From Endozoicomonadaceae bacterium (GTDB lineage Bacteria > Pseudomonadota > Gammaproteobacteria > Pseudomonadales > Endozoicomonadaceae), in the NCBI GenBank assembly GCA_015163815.1, contig JAAOIJ010000014.1, forward strand, positions 1 through 14,081: a stretch of 14,081 nucleotides of DNA, written 5' to 3'. A program made the translations under genes and the position numbers. The number at the start of each line of letters is the position of its first letter. Within the stretch, counting starts at the first letter, position 1. The notes under the pieces are model-generated. The model searched no databases, had not been told where the DNA came from, and worked only from the letters and a program-made list of their open reading frames with translations. Below are positions 1-6,615 of the stretch, piece after piece.

Positions 1-708
1 ACTTATGCGATTGTTTATTTTGACTGTATTGTTGTTAAAATTAAAAAATATAATCAAATTATTAATCAATCTATTTACCTGGCTTTAGGGGTTAATATGA
101 AAGGAAAGAAAGAGCTATTAGGTATGTGGGTATCAGAAAACGAAGGTGCGAAATGTTGGTTAAATGTCATGACTGAAATGCAAAATTGTGGTTTAAAAGA
201 TATTTTAATAGCTTGTATAGATGGTTTAAAAGGCTTCCCAGAGGCTATTCAAGCATAAATACAATTATGTATTGTTCATCAAGTGAGGCATTCTTTTAAA
301 TATGTGCCTCATAAAGACAAGAAAGCAGTTGCAGAAGATTTAAAGGCTATTTACACAGCGGCTACATTAGGACAAGCAGAAGAAGCATTATCTCATTTTT
401 CATCTAAATGGGATAATAAATATCCTTCCATATCAAAATGATGGAATCAAAACTGGCATAATTTAAGTACATTATTTAAATATCCTCAGGATATCAGAAA
501 GGTCATTTATACTACTAATGCGATAGAATCGCTCAATATGGTCATTCGAAAAGCCATTCGAAATAGAAGGATATTTCCTTGTGAAAGTTCAGCATTCAAA
601 GTATTTTTTTTAGCAGTACAACAGGCTTCTAAAAAATGGAGTATGCCTATAAGAAATTGGAGTGCTGCATTGAATCGATTTGAAATTGAATTTGAGGGTC
701 GTTGTTAA
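1..708 (+). pseudogene. IS256-family (mutator-type) transposase, 3' part, inactivated
   Basis: Frame 1 reads through the C-terminal two thirds of an IS256-type transposase; the 5' part lies outside the window. All three expected DDE acidic residues are visible: Asp at 22-24 (in VYFDC), Asp at 220-222 (in ACIDGLKGF) and Glu at 526-528 (in TTNAIESLN). The family C-terminus (KKWSMPIRNW..ALNRFEIEFEGR) ends at TAA 706-708. The frame is broken by TAA at 256-258, where the residues expected between Ala and IQLCIVH are missing (about 15 bp lost in frame), and by TGA at 439-441, where the family usually has a Ser codon before Trp. Two stops between the second Asp and the Glu make an active product very unlikely. 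The family call is from motif recognition and is strong. Confidence 0.9.
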
Positions 709-719
709 CACAAATCAAG

Positions 720-746
720 ATTACACAAAATTCGTGACAGTCTCTC
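720..746 (+). repeat. Probable right terminal inverted repeat of the IS256-type element
   Basis: Twelve bases after the transposase stop, the sequence TTACACAAAATTCGTGACAG followed by TCTC has the form of an IS256-family end (read inward on the other strand it begins GAGACTGTCACGAA). It lies at the expected distance from the transposase stop. The other end is outside the window, so the repeat pairing and target duplication cannot be tested here. Confidence 0.6.
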
Positions 747-780
747 TTATTGCTCTGTGCGTATTTCTTTTATTTTATAG

Positions 781-821
781 TTTCCCAGTTTTTCGATTAA
801 AAATAATGAATCACTGGGAAA
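781..821. repeat. Inverted repeat, 9-bp arms (possible weak terminator)
   Basis: TTTCCCAGT at 781-789 is matched by ACTGGGAAA at 813-821, with a 23-nt spacer. It lies 40-80 bp past the stop of the minus-strand gene that ends at 861, so it could end that transcript. The loop is long and no U-run follows on the minus strand, so the terminator reading is weak. It could equally be a remnant of mobile DNA next to the IS256 end. Confidence 0.35.
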
Positions 822-860
822 AATGACACTGATATGATTGGTTTTTTTAAAGTTATATTG

Positions 861-2741
861 TTAAATTACAGTATTTGTTTCTATACGTTTTTCATGTTCT
901 GCATGCTTCCTTTTTTTACAATGATAACATAGACATGCAGAGCCTGATATTGCGCAGAAGCCAATCACTCCCAGTCCTGTTGCGCTAACTGTCGCTGCTG
1001 TTTTGATTAAATCATGAGGATTAGAACAATTGAGTGCACTGAAATTATCGTTTAAATCTTGAAGTGAGGCATCTTGTTTAACTGAGACATAGCCGCAATT
1101 AAAATCAAATACCTCTGTGAAATTTTGGATATTAATATTATCAGGGCAGCCATAAATGTGAGGATTTGAATTATTGATAGGTATATACGTTGCGCCATTC
1201 TGAATTAAAATGTTATCCATAGTCTCAATATCTAAAGGCGTATCATCCATGCTGACTGCATTTCTAGAGGCTTGTTGACAGCAAGTTTGTTCTTTTTGAG
1301 TGGAGTAACTTGCTTTGCAACAAGTATCTCTTGCTAAACGTTGGAAGTTTTTTGGGTTAGACTCCTGGTAATATTCCCCTTGAGGAAAATCATAAGCGCT
1401 AACATCATGAAAGTTATAAGTACAAGAAGAGATTGGGAATGTAGATATATTTTGTTTGCACTGTAAGATAGTTTCTAAAGCAAATTCTTCTTGAGAAGAA
1501 AATACAAGCTGCGTTTTATCTGGATCTTGAAAGCGTACAAAGTTATTGCGTAAATCTTTTTGCATTGAGCTGGCATTCTGTCTGCCAGTAGGTATTTGAA
1601 GAGCTGATAATAAATCGCTTGGCTTAAAGGAATTCCTTTTTGGATCCGCAAGAAAAGGAGGATATCCGCAAGAACAATGATTCCCTTGTTCTAGTTTGCT
1701 TATATCAGATCTCAGAGCAGTTATATTACCGCGTATCAGCTGAAAAACATGATTAATATTACCCGAAAGGTCAGCATCACGACAATGATGGATAGCTGGT
1801 ATGTCAACAAGAGGAATGTCACAGCCTCTTATTGTCAGTGAAGTATTGTGAGATTCACCTGTATATACAATAGTGCTCCTAACATAGAATTCATAATCGT
1901 ATTGGTCAAATCTGAAGGGAGTCTCTATAGATAGTACACCTCCATTTCCGTGACTACACCAAGGTACAGATGATAATGCTTCAGTCTCAGTTATAGGTAA
2001 ACTATTAACCTCAGTTATAGGTAAACTATTAACCTCAGTTATAGGTAAACTATTAACCTCAGTTATAGGTAAAGGATTAACAACCGGTAGTATGTTGAAA
2101 TTTATAACAGATTGATGTATAGCATTGGCGATTGGCTTGACTTTAGCTCCAATCATACTGCCTAGTACGGCAGCACTTGTATCCGTGACAATCGTGAATG
2201 CTTGCTTTATATTTGGGTGAATTTTAGAGCCTGTGAAATTTTCAGTCAGATCTATTGCTTTATTTGTAGAATAATGACTCATATTGGCACCTATTATGCC
2301 TCCTACAGTAGCGCCTAATGCGGTTATAGCATCAATAGAATAAACAGCAATACCAAGGCTTGTTCCTATTAAAATGCTCGGAATATAAGAATATAATGAA
2401 TGAAGCACTGGATGTTTTTTTTCAAATTGAGGGTCGAAAGCATAAGTAGCAGCCATATCAAACCCACGTTTTGTCGTCACGCCAGCGGCAGCTGTCAGTA
2501 TTGCAAGTGCAAAGGGTATAGCGATGCCTGAAGCTGTTACAGCAGTTGACATAGGCGCAAGCAGAAACGTTGTGATATCAGGAAGGGATAATGCTATTTG
2601 AATGCCTAGTAGTGTTGTGCTGTTTGTTATTACTTCTTGTTCAAAAGAAAGCTGTTGAGGCTTCTTATCATTACAGAAGCTTGGATTTGTATAATGTAGC
2701 ATAAAAACACAGATATAATAAAAGAACCTTATTTTTTTCAT
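861..2741 (-). CDS. Unrecognised secreted or membrane-anchored cysteine-rich protein, 626 aa
   Basis: I do not recognise this protein. Residues 1-23 form a basic then hydrophobic signal-peptide-like start (MKKIRFFYYI...) ending at Cys23, without a proper lipobox. Residues 43-88, 118-153 and 181-200 are hydrophobic, Gly/Ala-rich and could insert in membranes (for example ALGATVGGIIGAN, a glycine-zipper pattern). Residues 224-255 are four tandem copies of an eight-residue unit, LPITEVNS, the last one diverged. Residues 260-580 are polar with 14 cysteines, including two CC doublets at 474-475 and 487-488. A single hydrophobic helix at about 580-606 is followed by a short basic tail (KKRKHAEHEKR), like a type I anchor. 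The start at ATG 2741 fits the signal peptide; the ribosome site is weak (GAG about 10 nt upstream). The gene lies between an IS256 remnant and an IS5-type remnant. Function unknown; a surface or host-contact role is only inferred. Confidence 0.8.
   Translation of the reverse strand: MKKIRFFYYICVFMLHYTNPSFCNDKKPQQLSFEQEVITNSTTLLGIQIALSLPDITTFLLAPMSTAVTASGIAIPFALAILTAAAGVTTKRGFDMAATYAFDPQFEKKHPVLHSLYSYIPSILIGTSLGIAVYSIDAITALGATVGGIIGANMSHYSTNKAIDLTENFTGSKIHPNIKQAFTIVTDTSAAVLGSMIGAKVKPIANAIHQSVINFNILPVVNPLPITEVNSLPITEVNSLPITEVNSLPITETEALSSVPWCSHGNGGVLSIETPFRFDQYDYEFYVRSTIVYTGESHNTSLTIRGCDIPLVDIPAIHHCRDADLSGNINHVFQLIRGNITALRSDISKLEQGNHCSCGYPPFLADPKRNSFKPSDLLSALQIPTGRQNASSMQKDLRNNFVRFQDPDKTQLVFSSQEEFALETILQCKQNISTFPISSCTYNFHDVSAYDFPQGEYYQESNPKNFQRLARDTCCKASYSTQKEQTCCQQASRNAVSMDDTPLDIETMDNILIQNGATYIPINNSNPHIYGCPDNINIQNFTEVFDFNCGYVSVKQDASLQDLNDNFSALNCSNPHDLIKTAATVSATGLGVIGFCAISGSACLCYHCKKRKHAEHEKRIETNTVI
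1977..2077 (-). repeat. Four tandem 24-bp repeats inside the 626-aa gene
   Basis: The plus-strand unit TTAACCTCAGTTATAGGTAA plus ACTA recurs in tandem, nearly identical at the DNA level; only the first and last copies differ at their edges. It encodes LPITEVNS three times plus LPITETEA (residues 224-255), in frame. The repeat forms a Pro/Thr/Ser/Glu linker between the hydrophobic N-terminal half and the cysteine-rich C-terminal half. Near-identity of the DNA copies points to recent expansion by slippage or recombination. Confidence 0.95.
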
Positions 2742-2762
2742 ATATTTTCTCGAAAAGTGAAG

Positions 2763-3213
2763 TTAAAATGTAGTAAAATACTTTTTAGTAGCATCTAATA
2801 TAGCTGATGATGAATTGATTATCTTTAAATTCTGATTTTTTAATTGTTGATTAATTAATTTAGGCATAACGTGAATTGAATTTAACCAATTCCTTACGAG
2901 AGATAATGCGCTATGATCTGGGATATCATGATAATCGAAATCACAAAACAGCATAAAATCTGCTCTTAACAAAAGATTCCGACTCTAATTCTGGATTACT
3001 TAAGTTATACCATTGACCTAGTAAAATAGCTTTAAATCGTTTTAAAAGACAATAACCTCCTTTACCTTATGTATGTTGACGTTTTTTTGTGTTTCATGAT
3101 ACACATAAATGTGAAACAGCATCCCAGTCAATAATGGTTAGTAGTATAGCGCGGAATATCTTCTTGAACAACGGTTTTAATCTTTTTTTAATCGCTACTT
3201 GTGAAGCATTCAT
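2763..3213 (-). pseudogene. IS5/IS1182-type transposase remnant (DUF772-like N-terminal domain only)
   Basis: Read on the minus strand from ATG 3213, the frame gives a start, then an IDWDAVSHL motif like the N-terminus of IS5-type transposases, then TGA at 3094-3096 and TAA at 3067-3069. The same frame continues with KRFKAILLGQWYNLSNPELES, the hallmark of the DUF772 (PF05598) domain. A frameshift near 2975-2990 moves to a frame with RADFMLFCDFDYHDIPDHSA, the F-D..PD.S signature, and SSAILDAT, where the first catalytic Asp of the DDE domain is expected. The frame stops at 2763 and the rest of the catalytic domain is missing. Two stops, a frameshift and a truncation make it dead. The 69-codon piece at 2763-2972 is part of this remnant, not a separate gene. 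Confidence 0.8.
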
Positions 3214-3291
3214 GATATAAGACTCAGGTAAAAATTAAGCATTATAAAAAATCATGGTCTTTATATTATTTTTTTACATGAATAATGTTGT

Positions 3292-3310
3292 CTTATTGCA
3301 AAGGTCTCAG
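3292..3310 (-). repeat. Terminal inverted repeat of the IS5-type remnant
   Basis: CTTATTGCAAAGGTCTCAG on the plus strand differs by one base from 9878-9896, and by one base (as reverse complement) from 9755-9773. The match with 9873-9896 extends further inward (TTGTCTTATTGCAAAG..CTCAG). Three copies of the same end, one beside a transposase remnant, identify it as an IS end. Confidence 0.75.
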
Positions 3311-3822
3311 TCTATGTTGAATACTATTCTTTTCTTTTCAAGATCGTGAGTAATTTTAAATAAAGACATCTCATTTTTTATAATAAAAAACTGACATTAA
3401 ATGATTTAATTTAATATTCAATATCAATGAATATTAAAAGAATAATGTAATAGCTAGCAGTTTGTAGGATGATGAGATTGATTGACCTGAAAGAGAATAT
3501 TCAATATGTTGGGTGAGATATTCATGAATGGATTGCTTTGCTTTTCATGCGTAAAATAGCTATAGCTAACTTGGCGTAAAACTGTTATGATCGGAGGGTA
3601 ATGCTTGTTAATTGAAAACGAGATGTCGATTCGAATTTGTATGAAGTTGACAACAATAAGGCAACACTTTTTTAGCTGATTATATTCCGATTACTTGATG
3701 TATTTTATAGCCAAAAAAACTGAATTTACAGTTCATTGTATCCACTAGCACAATGAAAGATAGCATTGCAAAAATGTGTAATCGAACGCTATCTTTCCCG
3801 GTAAAAAATAGACTTGAGTTGA
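3311..3822. other. Gene-free region upstream of the HAD gene
   Basis: No convincing reading frame is present on either strand; a 75-codon minus-strand frame at 3680-3907 overlaps the HAD start and resembles nothing. The region holds an AT-only palindrome at 3411-3437 (TTAATATTCA, 7-nt loop, TGAATATTAA) and a 10-bp inverted repeat at 3755-3797 described separately. I cannot pick a clear sigma70 promoter for the downstream gene. Confidence 0.6.
3755..3797 (+). promoter_or_regulatory. Inverted repeat just upstream of the HAD gene
   Basis: GAAAGATAGC (3755-3764) and GCTATCTTTC (3788-3797) are perfect 10-bp arms separated by 23 nt. They end 25 bp before the first ATG of the HAD gene, in the place of a 5' untranslated leader. 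No U-run follows, so it is not a normal terminator. It may be an RNA hairpin, a protein-binding site or the relic of an inserted palindrome; the sequence does not decide among these. Confidence 0.45.
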
Positions 3823-4485
3823 ATGATGATAAACGTTGCATTATTTGATATTGACGACACTTTAATACAAGGAGACTCAACGCTTTTATGGGAGATTTTT
3901 TCTGCAAAGCATAATCTGACAGATAATCCTAATTATCAATTAGAAGCGCATCAACTCATAGATCAGTACCATGCTGGTCAATTAAATATTCAAGATGCAA
4001 TGCGACATTCTTTACAAGGTTTGAAAAATAGAACAGTGGAAGAATCTGCTGTATTAGTGCAAAATTTTGTTCAAAGTGAACTAAAAAATAGAATTTACCC
4101 CGAAGGGGTTGAAAAAATTAAAGAACATCTTTTGTTAAATCATGATGTTATTTTAATTTCAGCATCAGGAGAGCATATCGTTTCTCATATTGCAAAGTTA
4201 TTTCAAGTGAAAATTTACATTGCTTGTTTAGCAGAAATTATGCACAATCGATATACAGGTAATATGATAGGCGTTCCCAGTTTTCAGAAAGGCAAAGTTG
4301 TTCGCTTTAAGCAATGGGCTTCTCAGCAAGATCAGCACATTGCTGAAACTTGGTTTTATTCTGATTCTTTGAATGACCTGCCTTTATTAAATTACGTAGA
4401 TCATCCGGTAACAGTCAATCCGTCAGAATCATTAAAGCAATTAGCTGTACGGAAAAACTGGCCGATTTTAGAATGGCAGAAATAG
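3823..4485 (+). CDS. HAD-superfamily hydrolase, subfamily IB (phosphoserine phosphatase-like)
   Basis: A 220-residue predicted cytoplasmic phosphatase. Motif I is FDIDDT with nucleophile Asp9, acid/base Asp11 and Thr13. The helical cap of the SerB-like type follows (about 20-90). Motif II is ILISASG with Ser113. Motif III lysine is Lys156 or Lys158 (FQKGK). Motif IV is YSDSLNDLPLL with Asp181 and Asp185, for magnesium. This order is that of the IB hydrolases that include SerB and related phosphatases; the substrate (phosphoserine, histidinol phosphate, a lipid phosphate or other) cannot be read from sequence. Two adjacent ATG codons (3823 and 3826) are possible starts; no strong ribosome site is seen. 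It lies 50 bp before trxA on the same strand and may be cotranscribed with it. Confidence 0.9.
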   Translation: MMINVALFDIDDTLIQGDSTLLWEIFSAKHNLTDNPNYQLEAHQLIDQYHAGQLNIQDAMRHSLQGLKNRTVEESAVLVQNFVQSELKNRIYPEGVEKIKEHLLLNHDVILISASGEHIVSHIAKLFQVKIYIACLAEIMHNRYTGNMIGVPSFQKGKVVRFKQWASQQDQHIAETWFYSDSLNDLPLLNYVDHPVTVNPSESLKQLAVRKNWPILEWQK

Positions 4486-4517
4486 CGAAGCATCCTGTTA
4501 TTGATAGGATAAAAATA

Positions 4518-4524
4518 TAGGAGC
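4518..4524 (+). promoter_or_regulatory. Ribosome binding site of trxA
   Basis: TAGGAGC contains AGGAG at 4519-4523, 12 nt before ATG 4536. The spacing is slightly long but this is one of the clearest Shine-Dalgarno sequences in the window and fixes the thioredoxin start. Confidence 0.7.
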
Positions 4525-4535
4525 ATATTCATTTT

Positions 4536-4859
4536 ATGACAACATTGACTGAAGTCACTGATGAAACATTTGAAGATAAAGTATTAAATTCAAATGGATT
4601 AGTTTTAATCGATTTTTGGGCAGATTGGTGCGGCCCTTGTAAAGCAATTGCCCCCATATTAGAGCAAGTTTCTGATCATTTTGGCGACAAACTATCAATT
4701 TATAAATTAAATATTGATAATAGCCCGGAAATCGCTGCTAAATTTAAAGTACGAGGTATTCCTACTTTAATTCTATTTAAAAATGGTGAATCTGAAAGTA
4801 GTAAAATGGGATTGTTGAGCAAATCAGATTTAATTACTTTTGTAGATAGTTATTTATAA
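4536..4859 (+). CDS. trxA: Thioredoxin 1
   Basis: A 107-residue cytoplasmic thiol-disulfide oxidoreductase that reduces protein disulfides with electrons from NADPH via thioredoxin reductase. The active site is W31-C32-G33-P34-C35 inside FWADWCGPCKAIAP. The buried Asp27 and the cis-proline of the GIPT motif (Pro76) are in place, and the glycine of KNGE is conserved. Length matches the usual thioredoxin of about 108 residues with no signal peptide, so it is TrxA and not a periplasmic Dsb protein. It follows the HAD gene by 50 bp and precedes rho; trxA next to rho is a conserved arrangement in gammaproteobacteria such as Pseudomonas. A probable terminator lies 115 bp downstream, so rho probably has its own promoter. 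Confidence 0.97.
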   Translation: MTTLTEVTDETFEDKVLNSNGLVLIDFWADWCGPCKAIAPILEQVSDHFGDKLSIYKLNIDNSPEIAAKFKVRGIPTLILFKNGESESSKMGLLSKSDLITFVDSYL

Positions 4860-4942
4860 GTCAGCTGTTATTTTTTATTAATTTTTATTAAACAAGTGCT
4901 TATAATATATTTTTTGCAAGCATATTATTCCTGGGTAAGTAG

Positions 4943-4971
4943 TAGACAAGATTAAATTTGTTTGGTACAAT
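4943..4971 (+). promoter_or_regulatory. Probable sigma70 promoter of rho
   Basis: TAGACA (4943-4948) and TACAAT (4966-4971) each match the sigma70 consensus at five of six positions, with the optimal 17-bp spacer. Transcription would start near 4978, giving a leader of about 330 nt before the rho ATG. This is the best promoter-like pair I found between trxA and rho. Confidence 0.55.
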
Positions 4972-4974
4972 TAG

Positions 4975-5000
4975 GCAGTAACAGGATTGCTGCTATTTTT
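4975..5000 (+). terminator. Intrinsic terminator-like hairpin, probably for trxA
   Basis: GCAGTAA (4975-4981) pairs with TTGCTGC (4987-4993), with one T-G wobble, around the loop CAGGA. It is followed at once by TATTTTT (4994-5000). Stem, short loop and U-run are the parts of a rho-independent terminator. It lies about 115 bp after the trxA stop and overlaps the inferred start of rho transcription, so it would stop read-through from trxA without affecting the rho transcript. Confidence 0.55.
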
Positions 5001-5306
5001 CTTCAAATCAGATAGTATTTTTTTATATTTGAAGAGATTTGAGAAATAAAAGATCTGTTAATTCATTGTCCTTAACTTTACTATTATTTATTTTGACCCA
5101 GTTTTTTTGATTGCGGACCGTTCTATTAAATATTTATTGATTTTTTCTATTGAGTTTACCTTAAATTTATTTTATTTTAATTGATAAAATTTAGAATTTA
5201 TATGTGAACTTTTTCATTCACTCGTTTTTTAAGGTGTTCTACCTGACTTTGCGCACATTCAATCGAGTGATTATTTTAATTAATTGAGTATACTAAATTA
5301 CCTACC
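4978..5306 (+). promoter_or_regulatory. Long AT-rich 5' leader of rho with inverted repeats
   Basis: The stretch before rho has no reading frame worth calling. It contains TCTTCAAAT (5000-5008) paired with ATTTGAAGA (5027-5035), and nearer the gene TCACTCG (5218-5224) paired with CGAGTGA (5264-5270), the latter enclosing a small AGGT/ACCT stem (5232-5235, 5241-5244). In E. coli, rho is autoregulated by termination in its leader; a long leader here fits that idea, but the mechanism is inferred. No Shine-Dalgarno sequence precedes the rho ATG (CTAAATTACCTACC). Confidence 0.45.
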
Positions 5307-6566
5307 ATGCATCTGACAGAGCTAAAGAAAAAAACAGTCCCAGAGCTGTTGTCCATTGCTGAGAGCGTTGGACTAGAAAATTTGGCGCGTTCTAGAAAAC
5401 AGGACGTCATTTTTTCAATTTTAAAACGACACGCTCGAAGCGGAGAAGATATCTACGGCGATGGCGTTTTGGAGATACTACAAGACGGTTTTGGATTTTT
5501 ACGTTCATCGGATAGTTCTTATTTAGCAGGACCTGATGATATTTATGTGTCCCCTAGCCAAATTCGGCGTTTTAATTTAAGAACAGGTGATTCTATTTCT
5601 GGAAAAATTAGACCACCAAAAGATGGAGAAAGATATTTTGCTTTACTCAAGGTGAGTGACATTAATTTTGATCAACCAGAAGATGCTAGAAACAAAATAT
5701 TATTTGAAAACTTGACCCCTCTTTTTCCACAAGATCGATTAATTATGGAAATGGGAAATGGATCAACAGAAGATTTAACAGGGCGTGTCATGGATTTATG
5801 TGCACCCTTTGGAAAAGGCCAGCGCGGTTTAATTGTAGCGCCTCCTAAAGCTGGTAAAACTTTAATGTTGCAAAATATTGCTGCTAATATTACGCGTAAT
5901 AATCCAGAAGTAAGTGTCATTGTTTTATCAATTGATGAACGTCCTGAAGAAGTCACAGAAATGTCTCGTTCTGTTCGAGGTGAAGTCATTGCTTCTACCT
6001 TTGATGAACCACCTGTTAGGCATGTCCAAGTCGCTGAAATGGTGATTGAGAAAGCAAAAAGATTAGTTGAGCATAAAAAAGATGTGGTTGTTTTACTGGA
6101 CTCGATTACACGATTAGCTCGAGCGTATAATACCGTATTACCCTCTTCAGGAAAAGTGTTGACGGGTGGTGTCGATGCACATGCATTAGAACGCCCTAAG
6201 CGATTTTTTGGTGCAGCACGGAACATAGAAGAAGGCGGAAGTCTTACGATTCTTGCTACGACTTTAGTTGAAACTGGATCTAAAATGGATGAGGTCATTT
6301 ATGAGGAATTTAAAGGGACAGGGAATATGGAAGTTCATTTAGATCGACGTATTTCAGAAAAACGCGTATTTCCTGCGATTAATATTAATAAATCAGGTAC
6401 TCGTCGAGATGAATTGCTAGTGTCTGAAGAAGAAATGCAAAAAATTTGGATTTTAAGAAAATTATTGCATCCTATGGATGAAATAGGCGCTATTGAATTT
6501 TTATTAGATCGTCTTCGTCAAACAAAAACAAATGCTGAATTTTTTCAATCCATGAGACGTAAATAA
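5307..6566 (+). CDS. rho: Transcription termination factor Rho
   Basis: A 419-residue hexameric RNA-dependent ATPase/helicase that ends transcripts at C-rich rut sites; the length equals E. coli Rho. The N-terminal helical region (1-47) is followed by the RNA-binding cold-shock-like fold with the RNP1 motif GFGFLR at 61-66. The ATPase core has Walker A APPKAGKT (178-185), catalytic Glu211 in IDERPEE, Walker B VVLLDS with Asp265, the secondary RNA-binding Q-loop PSSGKVLTGGVDA (279-291), the R-loop near KGTGN (336-340) and arginine finger Arg366 in SGTRRDELL. No catalytic residue is missing. The start is supported by alignment of MHLTEL.K with the start of other Rho proteins, despite the lack of a Shine-Dalgarno sequence. 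ubiD follows after 49 bp and may be cotranscribed. Confidence 0.98.
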   Translation: MHLTELKKKTVPELLSIAESVGLENLARSRKQDVIFSILKRHARSGEDIYGDGVLEILQDGFGFLRSSDSSYLAGPDDIYVSPSQIRRFNLRTGDSISGKIRPPKDGERYFALLKVSDINFDQPEDARNKILFENLTPLFPQDRLIMEMGNGSTEDLTGRVMDLCAPFGKGQRGLIVAPPKAGKTLMLQNIAANITRNNPEVSVIVLSIDERPEEVTEMSRSVRGEVIASTFDEPPVRHVQVAEMVIEKAKRLVEHKKDVVVLLDSITRLARAYNTVLPSSGKVLTGGVDAHALERPKRFFGAARNIEEGGSLTILATTLVETGSKMDEVIYEEFKGTGNMEVHLDRRISEKRVFPAININKSGTRRDELLVSEEEMQKIWILRKLLHPMDEIGAIEFLLDRLRQTKTNAEFFQSMRRK

Positions 6567-6587
6567 GTAGTAAGCTCAATAGAGATC

Positions 6588-6602
6588 TTGATATGTTATC
6601 AA
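6588..6602 (+). promoter_or_regulatory. Small hairpin before the ubiD start
   Basis: TTGATA (6588-6593) and TATCAA (6597-6602) form a perfect 6-bp stem with a 3-nt loop in the 49-bp gap between rho and ubiD. It ends 13 nt before ATG 6616, so it could affect ribosome access. No U-run follows. Short enough to be chance. Confidence 0.25.
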
Positions 6603-6615
6603 TGAGTTGTTGATC

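Larger units (their letters stand above)
2763..3310 (-). mobile_element. Truncated IS5/IS1182-type insertion sequence with one end preserved
   Basis: The element reads inward on the minus strand from CTGAGACCTTTGCAATAAG (3292-3310, reverse complement) to the decayed transposase starting 97 bp inside. The distal half and the other end are gone, and the truncation point is near 2763, next to the start of the 626-aa gene. The preserved end is shared with the MITE-like element at 9757-9894, which supports its identity as a terminal inverted repeat. The bases outside the end are AGTCT. The exact IS subgroup cannot be named without a database. Confidence 0.65.

Noticed and set aside
861..2741. Ten N-x-S/T motifs in the unknown protein, as in eukaryotic or viral glycoproteins
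   Set aside because: The protein has about 43 Asn and about 16 percent Ser plus Thr, so roughly seven such motifs are expected by chance; ten is not a meaningful excess.
3680..3907. 75-codon minus-strand frame across the HAD start
   Set aside because: It overlaps the HAD coding start, has no recognisable feature and no ribosome site that I can see.
5672..6298. A 208-codon open frame antisense to rho
   Set aside because: It lies fully inside rho on the other strand; rho is a certain gene and the antisense product shows no domain. Long antisense frames arise from codon bias.
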